DNA from: JAGOCV01 sp049445855
GTDB lineage: Bacteria; Pseudomonadota; Gammaproteobacteria; Burkholderiales; Burkholderiaceae_C
Length of the DNA: 64,000 nt
Reading direction: 5' to 3'
NCBI RefSeq assembly: GCF_049445855.1
Contig: NZ_JBMSDV010000001.1
Location: 930,001 to 994,000, forward strand
The position numbers were made by a program, and so were the translations under genes. The notes below the pieces were generated by a model. It saw only the letters and a program-made list of their open reading frames with translations, was not told the origin of the DNA and did not search any database. Positions 24,151-32,410 of the stretch are shown in pieces; positions within the stretch are counted from its first letter, which is position 1, and every line of letters begins with the position of its first letter.

Positions 24151-25302
24151 ATGTCAACATTCATCAATACGTTTCAGTACGCAGAGGTCCCGGAAGACGC
24201 AGAGGCAACACGCAACATCATTCGTGACTTCCTCAAGCGCGAGCTGCAGGGCATGTCACTCGAGCGCAGGGCTCAGTCGTGGATGGGATTTGACGGATCT
24301 TTTAGTCGCAAGCTCTCCGCGAATGGTTGGGTTGGCCTCACCCTTCCGAAGGAGTACGGAGGCGGTGGTCGCGACGCGTTTCATAGATTCGTGCTCGTCG
24401 AGGAGTTGCTCGCTTCGGGCGCGCCGGTGTCAGCTCACTGGATCGCAGAACGCCAGTCCGGCCCCTTGATCCTGCGTTTTGGCAACGACAGCCAAAAACG
24501 ATACTTCCTCCCCAGGATTTGCGCCGCCGAGGCCTTCTTTTGTATTGGAATGAGCGAGCCAGATGTCGGCTCGGATCTAGCGAGTGTGAGAACACGTGCA
24601 AAAAGAGTTGATGGCGGGTGGCGCTTAAATGGGCATAAGATTTGGACGACAAATGCTCACCGCTGTCACTTCATGATCGCCTTGGTGCGCACATCGGACG
24701 CAGGAGCGCTGCGTCACGCTGGGCTTTCGCAGTTCGTTATCGACATGAAAACTCCTGGTGTAACCGTGCGCACAATCCCTGATATCAGCGGAGGCGAACA
24801 CTTCTGTGAGGTTTTCTTGGAAGACGTTCTGCTATCCGACGATGCACTGATAGGCCAGGAAGGGGCTGGGTGGGAACAGGTCAACTCGGAGCTCGCCTTC
24901 GAGCGAAGCGGTCCTGAGCGGCTCTACTCCAGCATCGTGCTGCTGGAGCACTGGTTGGCCATTCTCCGCGATTGCTCCGATCTAAGCAGAGCGACCCCAA
25001 TCGTGGGGCGACTCGCTGTGCATCTGGCCACCTTGCGGAGTATGTCGATAGCAGTTACAGCTCAGCTGGCTAAGGGAAACAGTCCCATGATCGAAGCCGC
25101 AATCGTAAAAGACTTGGGCACCGAGTTCGAGCAATTCGTGCCTTCGCTAATCGAGAGCTACGTGGGCATGGGACCAGACTGGTCCGACGACTTCGCCCGA
25201 GCATTGCACTATGTTGCCGTGATGGCTCCGACATTCTCTCTGCGAGGAGGCACCCGCGAAATCCTGCGCGGCATGATCTCCCGTGGCCTTGGTATGCGAT
25301 AG
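24151..25302 (+). CDS. Acyl-CoA dehydrogenase, catalytic-type subunit
   Basis: This 383-residue ACAD has FCIGMSEPDVGSDLASVRTRA and LNGHKIWTTNAHRCHFMIAL, the substrate and FAD loops, and ends RGGTREILRGMISRGLGMR. ATG 24151 is preceded by AAGGATCAGG and follows the SDR stop by 8 bases. The next gene, a shorter ACAD, is 9 bases downstream, so they probably form a heteromeric dehydrogenase like FadE26/27 types. This is the second such pair in the cluster. Confidence 0.9.
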   Translation: MSTFINTFQYAEVPEDAEATRNIIRDFLKRELQGMSLERRAQSWMGFDGSFSRKLSANGWVGLTLPKEYGGGGRDAFHRFVLVEELLASGAPVSAHWIAERQSGPLILRFGNDSQKRYFLPRICAAEAFFCIGMSEPDVGSDLASVRTRAKRVDGGWRLNGHKIWTTNAHRCHFMIALVRTSDAGALRHAGLSQFVIDMKTPGVTVRTIPDISGGEHFCEVFLEDVLLSDDALIGQEGAGWEQVNSELAFERSGPERLYSSIVLLEHWLAILRDCSDLSRATPIVGRLAVHLATLRSMSIAVTAQLAKGNSPMIEAAIVKDLGTEFEQFVPSLIESYVGMGPDWSDDFARALHYVAVMAPTFSLRGGTREILRGMISRGLGMR

Positions 25303-25311
25303 GAACTGACT

Positions 25312-26304
25312 ATGTTGATCGAAGCATTTGAAACATTTCTGGCTAAGTCATGCACTCCGGATGTTGTGCGACAGATTGAGTCCAGCGGAAAAATCGACCT
25401 CCTTTGGCGCGAGGTTGAGGACAGCGGATTCTTGGCGCTTATGGCGCCCGAAGAACTCGGCGGTGCGGGCATGTCGTGGAGCGAGGCCTTCGCGGCGTTC
25501 ACACTCTTGGGCCGGTACGCCATGCCGGCACCCATCGCACAAACCATTGCCGCGCGCGCCTGGATGCCCTCCGAAATGCGAGGCGCGGCAATATCACTGG
25601 CATCGTTGCACGCAAGGACCTCTTCAGGGGACGTAATTCTCGACAAAGTGCCGTACGGATTAGTGGCGACACATGTTGCCTGCGAGCAAAATTCCGGCGT
25701 CGTAGAAATTTGGCCTTGCGAGAATGCGCGGCGCACTACATCCAGAATTCCAGGTTGCGCAACCGCCACCTCGTTAACGTGGAGCGAGCGCCCACAGTCC
25801 CTCGCCATGCTTGCTCCTGGCACCCACCTTGAATGGACAAGCGCAGCGATCCATGCAGCCTTGCTTGCAGGCTCCATGCAGCGGGTGCTCGATATCTGCT
25901 TGCAGTATTCAGCGGATCGCGCGCAATTCGGCAAGCCTATCGGTAAATTTCAAGCTGTCCAGCAGCAAATCGCAGTGGTCGCCGAGCACGTCGTGGCGGC
26001 CCGGATAGCGGCACAACTACCGTTTGCGCGCGGCTTGAGCCTTGCGACTGTCGCTGTAGCCAAAGCCCGTTGCAGCGAAGCTGCGGGACTTGTCGCAGCT
26101 GCCGCGCACGCCGTGCATGGCGCGTTCGGAATCACGGCTGAGTACGAGCTGCAGCTTCATACCCGAAGGCTCCATGAATGGCGAATGGCCGATGGCGCCG
26201 AGGCCATATGGCACGACAGAATCGGAAAGGTCCTAACCGACGCGCGGGGACCAGACTTCGTCGCGTTCGCTCAAACTCTGGACACGCGGCTAGCAATCGC
26301 CTAG
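25312..26304 (+). CDS. Acyl-CoA dehydrogenase, heterodimer-partner type
   Basis: This 330-residue ACAD-fold protein is shorter than a normal ACAD (about 380). It begins MLIEAFETFLAKSCTPDVVR, has the C-terminal helical bundle (QFGKPIGKFQAVQQQIAVVA, HAVHGAFGITAEYELQLHTRR) but a reduced middle domain. This fits the beta subunit of a heteromeric ACAD with the gene just upstream. Its stop overlaps the stop of the convergent CoA-transferase gene inside CTAG. Confidence 0.86.
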   Translation: MLIEAFETFLAKSCTPDVVRQIESSGKIDLLWREVEDSGFLALMAPEELGGAGMSWSEAFAAFTLLGRYAMPAPIAQTIAARAWMPSEMRGAAISLASLHARTSSGDVILDKVPYGLVATHVACEQNSGVVEIWPCENARRTTSRIPGCATATSLTWSERPQSLAMLAPGTHLEWTSAAIHAALLAGSMQRVLDICLQYSADRAQFGKPIGKFQAVQQQIAVVAEHVVAARIAAQLPFARGLSLATVAVAKARCSEAAGLVAAAAHAVHGAFGITAEYELQLHTRRLHEWRMADGAEAIWHDRIGKVLTDARGPDFVAFAQTLDTRLAIA

Positions 26305-27467
26305 CCGAATGCCCCGTTCTCGCGATGGCGCCGAATGGCATCTGCATCGAGCCATTGCTGCAACGCTTGCTCCGGCATCTGAGGCCCATCATCCGGCGCG
26401 CACGGGTCCGACGCCATGGTCCGGGAAAATCGGGGGGCAGCCCGCGGATGCTGGACTCCATCCACCTCCACGAATGTTCCACGCGCGGCCAAGTGTGGAT
26501 GCCGTGGCGCCTCAACAAAGGTCAGTACCTGACTAAAGCATGCGTTCGTATGTTCTAAAAGTTGTGCCCACTCAGCACGCGTTCGGGTGCGAAATACGTC
26601 CGACAGCATACGTCGGGCCTGTGGCCAATGTGCTTGCTCGTATTGGCCGCCAACGGAATGAGGGGCGATCCCAAGTGCATGAAGCAGTTCGAGATAAAAC
26701 TTGGGTTCAATCGGAGCAATTGATACCCAGTGGTCGTCCGCGCATTGATATACGCCATAGAACGGTGCCCCGCCGTCAAGCACGCTTTGGCCTCTTTGCA
26801 CACCGTGGGCACCTGCAGCGATCAGCCCCTGGAACAATGCCGATAGCGATGCAACGCCGTCCACCATCGCCGCGTCCACCACCTGTCCTCGACCCGAAGA
26901 GCGGGCTTCGAGAATCGCCGCTAGTATTCCAAATGCTAAGTAAAGCGCGCCACCGGCATAGTCGCCAATTAGGTTGAGCGGAATTGCAGGTCGCTCGGCA
27001 GAACCGATGGCATGAAGCACGCCAGTAAGAGCTACGTAGTTTAAATCATGGCCTGCAACGTCAGCCAATGGACCGTCCTGGCCCCACCCCGTGACGCGCC
27101 CATACGTCAGTCGACGATTAACCTCAAAGCATTCTTGCGGACCTAATCCCAAGCGCTCCATGGTGCCGGGCCGAAATCCTTCCATCAGGGCGTCCGCCTG
27201 ACTAATAAGATCCATCAACGCCGCATGACCCGCTTTGGACTTGACATCCACTACAACGGCAGGCCGGCTGCGAAGAACAAGATCGTATTTCCGAGGCCGG
27301 GGAATACCCAATCCGCTACCTCCAGCTTTTTCGATCCGGACAACCTGAGCCCCCAAGTCAGCCATCAACATGGCACACATAGGCCCAGGACCGACTCCGG
27401 CCATCTCGACGATTTTCAGACCATGAAGCGGCCCCGCACCGCTTGTTACGCCAACGCCAAGTGTCAT
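26301..27467 (-). CDS. CaiB/BaiF (family III) CoA-transferase
   Basis: This 388-residue enzyme begins with GPLHGLKIVEMAGVGPGPMCAM, then LMADLGAQVVRIEKAGGSGL and DALMEGFRPGTMERLGLGP, which match racemase-type members (alpha-methylacyl-CoA racemase, AMACR) as well as CoA-transferases. A racemase role would fit a branched or methyl-substituted acyl-CoA pathway. It overlaps the upstream crotonase by 4 bases and runs convergently into the ACAD gene. Whether it is transferase or racemase cannot be decided by eye; the GFRPG loop and IVEMAGVGPGP start favour racemase. Confidence 0.85.
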   Translation of the reverse strand: MTLGVGVTSGAGPLHGLKIVEMAGVGPGPMCAMLMADLGAQVVRIEKAGGSGLGIPRPRKYDLVLRSRPAVVVDVKSKAGHAALMDLISQADALMEGFRPGTMERLGLGPQECFEVNRRLTYGRVTGWGQDGPLADVAGHDLNYVALTGVLHAIGSAERPAIPLNLIGDYAGGALYLAFGILAAILEARSSGRGQVVDAAMVDGVASLSALFQGLIAAGAHGVQRGQSVLDGGAPFYGVYQCADDHWVSIAPIEPKFYLELLHALGIAPHSVGGQYEQAHWPQARRMLSDVFRTRTRAEWAQLLEHTNACFSQVLTFVEAPRHPHLAARGTFVEVDGVQHPRAAPRFSRTMASDPCAPDDGPQMPEQALQQWLDADAIRRHRENGAFG

Positions 27468-28258
27468 GATTTTCGGCTCCGGAATGCTGCCACTCTGTCG
27501 CTAAAGTCGGGCAGCGCTTCCAAGAGTGCCATATGAGACGATACGGCATCAAGATGCGATCTCAAAGTCATCGACCCGTTCATGTTGTCGTAGACCGCAC
27601 GCTTCGTGAACCGGATCGCTTCGCAAGGTTGACGCGCTATACGCCTCGCGAGCTCTAGTGCAACCTGGAGTGCCTGGCCCGCAGGTGCCAACCTATTGGC
27701 CAAACCCATAGCGAGTGCCGCCTGAGCGTCAACTTCTTCTCCAGTCCAAAGCAATTCGAGCGCCTTAGGGACACCCACGATGCGGGGAAGGAACCACCCC
27801 CCTCCGTCACCCGGCATCAGCGCCATGCGGATGTAGCTCTCTGCAACAACGGCGGCGGAGTCCATGATTCGTAAATCACACATCAACGCCATGTCCAGGC
27901 CCGCCCCTCTGGCAGTTCCATTGATCGCAGCTATGACCGGACAGTCGATCCTCTCCAGCAATTGCGGGATGTGGTGCACGTTCTGCCAAAGGTAGTTCTT
28001 CTTTTCCAAGGCGTCCATCGCTAAGAAGGCTTCGAGGTCATCCACGTCACCCCCTGCGCAAAATGCCTCGCCCCTTCCGGTAACCACGAGAACCCGAACT
28101 CTCCGATCTTCAGCGACTTTTTCAAGAGCAGCGCGCCACTGTCTGATCATCTCCGCATTGAAAGCATTGAACTTGTTGGGACGGTTTAGCGCAAGCGTGG
28201 CCACTCCATCGTCATCGACGGAATAAAGGATCAAGGCATCCTGATGTGAGTCAGTCAT
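27464..28258 (-). CDS. Enoyl-CoA hydratase/isomerase family (crotonase)
   Basis: This 264-residue crotonase has the loop GEAFCAGGDVDDLEAF, the second loop NGTARGAGLDMALMCDLRIM (Asp at the first acid position) and VVAESYIRMALMPGDGGGWF with a Glu at the second acid region. It may be a hydratase, isomerase or hydrolase. It is first in a two-gene operon with the CaiB-type gene; a perfect 33-bp dyad lies 8 bases upstream of the start, overlapping the expected ribosome site and promoter zone. Confidence 0.88.
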   Translation of the reverse strand: MTDSHQDALILYSVDDDGVATLALNRPNKFNAFNAEMIRQWRAALEKVAEDRRVRVLVVTGRGEAFCAGGDVDDLEAFLAMDALEKKNYLWQNVHHIPQLLERIDCPVIAAINGTARGAGLDMALMCDLRIMDSAAVVAESYIRMALMPGDGGGWFLPRIVGVPKALELLWTGEEVDAQAALAMGLANRLAPAGQALQVALELARRIARQPCEAIRFTKRAVYDNMNGSMTLRSHLDAVSSHMALLEALPDFSDRVAAFRSRKS

Positions 28259-28266
28259 TTTTTCCC

Positions 28267-28299
28267 TTCAGTATAATGAACGACGTTCATTATACTGAA
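28267..28299. promoter_or_regulatory. Perfect 33-bp dyad, candidate IclR operator, copy B
   Basis: The 15-base arm TTCAGTATAATGAAC, spacer GAC, then its exact reverse complement. It has the same 15-3-15 geometry as copy A at 15290. It is placed between the MaoC-type gene stop (28311) and the crotonase start (28258), so it controls the crotonase-CaiB pair. Confidence 0.78.
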
Positions 28300-28310
28300 C
28301 AAAACAAGGG

Positions 28311-29141
28311 CTAACCAAGAATCGCCATTCCATCCATTGCGAATTGGCCGTCCGCTCCTGCGGCCCACAATCTGGCAGTCTGTGCGTCGACGCGGCCGGC
28401 AACGGTAAACGAGCTTCCCACAAACAAAGGACTCAAGGCGCGAAATGTGAAGTTTCTGATCTTCACTCCAGGCCGGAAGGCCCGCAATTGCTCGAGTAGT
28501 AGAGTGGCGATTAAAGGTCCGTGCACTACCAAAGACGGATACCCTTCAATCTGTGTAGCGTAGGGGTGGTCATAGTGAATCCGGTGACCGTTAAACGTCA
28601 GGGCTGAATACCGAAATAACAAAATCGGGTCCGGCGTAACTATCCGACTGAACTGCGCGTCGTGCGGTGCCGAGCGCAACGGTAGACCCTGCACCGCTCC
28701 CGGGGCTTCTCGGTAAACAATGTCCTGACTTTCGCTGATTGCTAGACCTAAAGGTGAATGAATTTCATGGGCAACTTGGACAAAAACCAAGCTACCAGTT
28801 CGCCCAGTCTTCTCCTGGATATTGCTAATTCTGGACACCCGTCGGACAAACTCGCCGACCCGCAGGGGGTGGTGAAACGTCAGCGCACCACCGGCCCACA
28901 TGCGCCTAGGCAATTCGATTGGCGGGAGAAAACCACCCCTACAGGGGTGGCCGTCATTCGACAAGTTTTCGGGAGCCTCTGCTTGCAAAAAGTGAAGCCA
29001 ATGCCAAAGTGGAGGCAGTTCGTCGTTCTGCTCATCACTCGAACCCAGCGCTGCCCGCATTAGACGAATGGCAGTCGGCGAAACAATATCCTCTGTATCC
29101 TGCGAGCGTCCTACCCACGCTCCCCACGAAGAATCGGTCAT
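28311..29141 (-). CDS. FAS1-type/mesaconyl-CoA hydratase-like MaoC protein
   Basis: This 276-residue protein of the FAS1-like dehydratase group (HTD2/mesaconyl-C4-CoA hydratase family) has the N-terminal PPLWHWLHFLQ and GGALTFHHPLRVGEFVRRVSRI. The C-terminal half has LLFRYSALTFNGHRIHYDHPYA, which carries the catalytic Asn/His of the hot-dog fold, and SLVVHGPLIATLLLEQL. It hydrates an enoyl-CoA or a mesaconyl-like ester. It lies 3 bases after etfA in the operon from 33567, near an HpcH-type lyase with which it could act on a branched dicarboxyl-CoA. Confidence 0.85.
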   Translation of the reverse strand: MTDSSWGAWVGRSQDTEDIVSPTAIRLMRAALGSSDEQNDELPPLWHWLHFLQAEAPENLSNDGHPCRGGFLPPIELPRRMWAGGALTFHHPLRVGEFVRRVSRISNIQEKTGRTGSLVFVQVAHEIHSPLGLAISESQDIVYREAPGAVQGLPLRSAPHDAQFSRIVTPDPILLFRYSALTFNGHRIHYDHPYATQIEGYPSLVVHGPLIATLLLEQLRAFRPGVKIRNFTFRALSPLFVGSSFTVAGRVDAQTARLWAAGADGQFAMDGMAILG

Positions 29142-29144
29142 ATG

Positions 29145-30083
29145 CTACTTCTCCAGTTGTTGGAGCAAATCGGGGATCGCCATAAATAAGTCCGTCTCCA
29201 ACCCATAGTCAGCCACCGAGAAGATCGGTGCTTCCGGGTCCTTGTTGATCGCCACGATCACCTTGGAATCCTTCATGCCGGCCAGATGCTGGATCGCACC
29301 CGAGATGCCCGCTGCGATGTACAGCTGCGGCGCCACGATCTTGCCGGTCTGGCCCACCTGCAGGTCGTTGGGCGCGTAGCCCGCGTCCACCGCAGCGCGG
29401 CTCGCGCCGATGGCGGCACCCAGCTTGTCGGCGAGAGGCGTCATCACTTCATTGAACTTCTCGGAGCTGCCCAGCGCACGTCCACCGGAGACGATGATCT
29501 TGGCGGCGGTGAGTTCGGGGCGCTCGCTCTTGGCGATCTCGCTGCCCACGAAGCTGCTCTTGCCGTTGCCGGAAGCGGCTGCGGGGGTTTCGACGGCGGC
29601 GCTGCCACCCGAGGCTGCTGCCGGGTCGAAGGCCGTGGTGCGAACCGTGATCACCTTGGTGGCGTCGGCGCTCTGCACGGTGGCAATCGCGTTGCCGGCG
29701 TAGATCGGACGCTCGAAGGTGTCGGCAGCATCGACCTTGGTGATGTCGCTGATCTGCGCGACGTCCAGCTTGGCGGCGACGCGCGGGGCGACGTTCTTGC
29801 CGCTGGCGGTGGCCGGGAAGAGGATGTGGCTGTAGTTGCTGGCGATGGCGAGGACCTGGGCCGCGACGTTCTCGGCCAGGCCGTGGGCGAAGCCTTCGCC
29901 GTCGGCGTGGATGACCTTGGCGACGCCGGCGATCTGGCTGGCAGCCTTGGCGGCTTCAGCCGCGTTCAGGCCAGCAACCAGCACATGGACGTCACCGCCG
30001 CAGGCGGCAGCGGCCGTCACGGTGTTGAGCGTTGCGGGCTTGATCGAAGCGTTGTCGTGTTCTGCAATGACGAGTGCGGTCAT
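29145..30083 (-). CDS. etfA: Electron transfer flavoprotein, alpha subunit
   Basis: This 312-residue EtfA is complete. The FAD-binding C-terminal domain shows LYIAAGISGAIQHLAGMKDS and VAINKDPEAPIFSVADYGL. It takes electrons from the ACADs of the cluster and hands them to ETF-ubiquinone oxidoreductase. Codon use is markedly more GC-rich than most of cluster 1, except for the last 70 bases, which suggests a different origin or strong expression selection. Unusually, etfB is not adjacent: a cupin gene of 732 bp lies between them. Confidence 0.95.
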   Translation of the reverse strand: MTALVIAEHDNASIKPATLNTVTAAAACGGDVHVLVAGLNAAEAAKAASQIAGVAKVIHADGEGFAHGLAENVAAQVLAIASNYSHILFPATASGKNVAPRVAAKLDVAQISDITKVDAADTFERPIYAGNAIATVQSADATKVITVRTTAFDPAAASGGSAAVETPAAASGNGKSSFVGSEIAKSERPELTAAKIIVSGGRALGSSEKFNEVMTPLADKLGAAIGASRAAVDAGYAPNDLQVGQTGKIVAPQLYIAAGISGAIQHLAGMKDSKVIVAINKDPEAPIFSVADYGLETDLFMAIPDLLQQLEK

Positions 30084-30095
30084 ATATCTGTTGGT

Positions 30096-30827
30096 TTAGG
30101 TGTTGCGTTCTAGCGAGCAAATGGGAAACTGGAGGCAAATCAACGAGGCACCCTGCGGGCCGGCCACAAAGCGTAGAGCGTCTTCATCGGCAGAGGCAAA
30201 AATCACAGCCCACGGCAGATAGACAGAACTCCTTACTGTCAAGGAACCAGACATTACGATCAGGAATCGCCCGCCGCATCGCGCCTCCTTGCAGAGTTGC
30301 CTCTCATACCCAGGAGATAACGCCATGCAGGATGCAGAGACGCCTTCTGCATCTAGTGGCATGATTGAATGAACGTCATTGCACGCCAACGACTCCAGCC
30401 AACCTTGCGCAGGAGCGGTCGCGGTTCTCTGATACTTGCGAAAACCTCGGCGCAAACGAGCACGCTCATGAGGGAGCTGCCAAGCACCAGTGTCTGATAG
30501 CAGCCGGATCGTGAAATAGGATAGGCCGTCGCGATCTGCAATGAGTGGTCCGTAACCAGTTTCTGGCGTGGTGTAGTGGATACTCCACGGTGTCAGCACG
30601 TGACGGCCTAGCGCTCCTGCGCCCGCCGAAACGACCTGAAATTGATGTTCAAGATGGAAATGCGGCGGGAGACTAAAGCCCGCCTCTTGTTCGACAAGAT
30701 ATGCCTGCGGACTGGGTTGCATCAGCGGATCTGACACGATGAAGTCCGTGCGATATCCGCGGAAGAATGGAACATCACTGCGCCGCTTCAATGCAAAACT
30801 ATCAGCGGCGTTCCTACCCACGAACAT
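30096..30827 (-). CDS. Cupin-like hypothetical protein between etfB and etfA
   Basis: This 243-residue protein is unfamiliar in detail. Residues 50-75 (FSLPPHFHLEHQFQVVSAGA) show a His-rich cupin-type strand (H-x-H), and a second weaker barrel may follow near GGRFLIVMSGSLTVRS, so it is probably a bicupin with no further domain. It starts 2 bases after the etfB stop and ends 12 bases before the etfA start, so it is in the same transcript. It might bind or modify a pathway intermediate or be a ligand sensor. Its codon use is like the cluster, not like etfA and etfB. Confidence 0.7.
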   Translation of the reverse strand: MFVGRNAADSFALKRRSDVPFFRGYRTDFIVSDPLMQPSPQAYLVEQEAGFSLPPHFHLEHQFQVVSAGAGALGRHVLTPWSIHYTTPETGYGPLIADRDGLSYFTIRLLSDTGAWQLPHERARLRRGFRKYQRTATAPAQGWLESLACNDVHSIMPLDAEGVSASCMALSPGYERQLCKEARCGGRFLIVMSGSLTVRSSVYLPWAVIFASADEDALRFVAGPQGASLICLQFPICSLERNT

Positions 30828-30829
30828 TG

Positions 30830-31579
30830 TCAGATGACCTTCGCTTCGTTCTTGAGCTTGTCCACCAGCGTGGCCACGTCCGGCACCTTGATGCCGGCCT
30901 TGCGGCCTGCGGGCTCGGCCACCTTCAGGGTCTTCAGGCGCGGTTTCACGTCCACACCGAGGTCTTCGGGCTTGACGGTATCGAGCTGCTTCTTCTTGGC
31001 CTTCATGATGTTGGGCAGCGTGACGTAACGCGGCTCGTTCAGGCGCAGGTCGGTGGTGATGACTGCCGGCAGCGTGAGCGCGAGGGTTTCGAGGCCGCCG
31101 TCCACTTCGCGGGTGACCTTGACCTTGTCGCCATCGACTTCGACCTTGCTGGCGAACGTGGCTTGGGGCAGATCAGCCAGCGCGGCCAGCATCTGGCCGG
31201 TCTGGTTGGCGTCGTCGTCGATCGCCTGCTTGCCCAGGATCACGAGGGAGGGTTGCTCCTTGTCCACGAGTGCCTTGAGCAGCTTGGCCACGGCCAGCGG
31301 CTGCAGCTCTTCGGTGGTTTCCACCAGGATCGCGCGGTCCGCGCCGATGGCCATCGCCGTGCGCAGCGTTTCCTGGCATTGCGTGACGCCGCAGGACACC
31401 GCGATGACTTCCGTGACGACACCCTTCTCCTTCAGGCGCACCGCTTCTTCCACAGCGATCTCGTCGAACGGGTTCATGCTCATCTTCACGTTGGCGATGT
31501 CCACACCGCTGCCATCGGACTTCACTCGGACTTTCACGTTGTAGTCCACCACGCGTTTCACGGGTACCAGCACTTTCAC
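30830..31579 (-). CDS. etfB: Electron transfer flavoprotein, beta subunit
   Basis: This 249-residue EtfB is of canonical length. It begins MKVLVPVKRVVDYNVKVRVK, has GADRAILVETTEE and GKQAIDDDANQTGQMLAALA (AMP-binding region) and the ETF signature LRLNEPRYVTLPNIMKAKKK. It forms the ETF heterodimer with EtfA encoded 750 bp further on. It has GC-rich codon use like etfA. It follows the HpcH-type lyase gene by 15 bases. Confidence 0.96.
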   Translation of the reverse strand: MKVLVPVKRVVDYNVKVRVKSDGSGVDIANVKMSMNPFDEIAVEEAVRLKEKGVVTEVIAVSCGVTQCQETLRTAMAIGADRAILVETTEELQPLAVAKLLKALVDKEQPSLVILGKQAIDDDANQTGQMLAALADLPQATFASKVEVDGDKVKVTREVDGGLETLALTLPAVITTDLRLNEPRYVTLPNIMKAKKKQLDTVKPEDLGVDVKPRLKTLKVAEPAGRKAGIKVPDVATLVDKLKNEAKVI

Positions 31580-31594
31580 TTCATTTCCTTCTAT

Positions 31595-32410
31595 TTAAGC
31601 TCTTCCGGCAAGCTGTTCGGCGGTCCGCACAATCGCCTGAGCTCGGAGGACAACAGGAGCGTCAACCATCTTTCCATCCAGGACAACCACATCACCTCCT
31701 GACTCTTGCACGGCTGTGACAACGCGGCGTGCCCACGCGACGACCTCTTGGGAGGGGGAGTAAGCAGAATTCACCACCTGAACCTGCTTGGGATGAATAC
31801 AAAGCTTGCCCTCAAAGCCAAGCCTTGCACTCCTTGATGCATCCGCCGCCAGCCGCACGGGATCATCCAGAGCGACAGTTACACCGTCGATCGGACCAGG
31901 CAAACCAGCGAGCCGCGACGCAAGAACTAGTTCTGAGCGGTACATCAGCAGCTCGTCATCGTCTCCATCAATACGCAGATCAGCCTGAAAGTCGAGAGAT
32001 CCAAAGGCTAAGCGAGAGACCGGTCTGCACCTCGCGAGCAATCGGGCGTTGGCCAGTCCTTCAGCAGTCTCAATGAGCGCAAAAATGCGGCTGCAACCCA
32101 CCCGTTCCAGCATTTTGATTGGGTCAATCGACTCCGCTTTGGGCAACATGATGGCAGCTACACCTGGCAAAGATAAAAGTTCGAGGTCCGCGGAGAACCA
32201 AGCGCTACCCGCAGCATTGATCCGCACGATTGCAGGTTGCTGTGCGTTCAGCGCATTGGCAACTTGCTCGCGAGCAAATTCCTTTTCCCCCGGCGGCACT
32301 GCATCTTCCAAGTCAAAGATGACGGCATCCGTGGCGCTTTGAAATGCCTTCTGAAAACGCTCCGGTCTGTTACCCGGAACAAAGAGAAGAGAGCGTTCTA
32401 AAGACATCAT
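31595..32410 (-). CDS. HpcH/HpaI-family CoA-ester lyase (CitE/malyl-CoA lyase-like)
   Basis: This 271-residue TIM-barrel lyase has RSLLFVPGNRPERFQKAF at the start, FDLEDAVPPGEKEFAR (metal-binding acid), VRINAAGSAWFSADLE, MLPKAES and KLCIHPKQVQVVN. The family cleaves citryl-, malyl- or citramalyl-CoA-type esters to two shorter acids with Mg2+. In this cluster it could release acetyl-CoA, glyoxylate or pyruvate from a hydroxylated dicarboxyl-CoA made by the MaoC-type hydratase. The start shares 1 base with the ACAD stop. Confidence 0.9.
   Translation of the reverse strand: MMSLERSLLFVPGNRPERFQKAFQSATDAVIFDLEDAVPPGEKEFAREQVANALNAQQPAIVRINAAGSAWFSADLELLSLPGVAAIMLPKAESIDPIKMLERVGCSRIFALIETAEGLANARLLARCRPVSRLAFGSLDFQADLRIDGDDDELLMYRSELVLASRLAGLPGPIDGVTVALDDPVRLAADASRSARLGFEGKLCIHPKQVQVVNSAYSPSQEVVAWARRVVTAVQESGGDVVVLDGKMVDAPVVLRAQAIVRTAEQLAGRA

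Noticed and set aside
30767..31702. A 311-codon plus-strand frame opposite etfB
   Set aside because: No family pattern; etfB on the other strand is certain.
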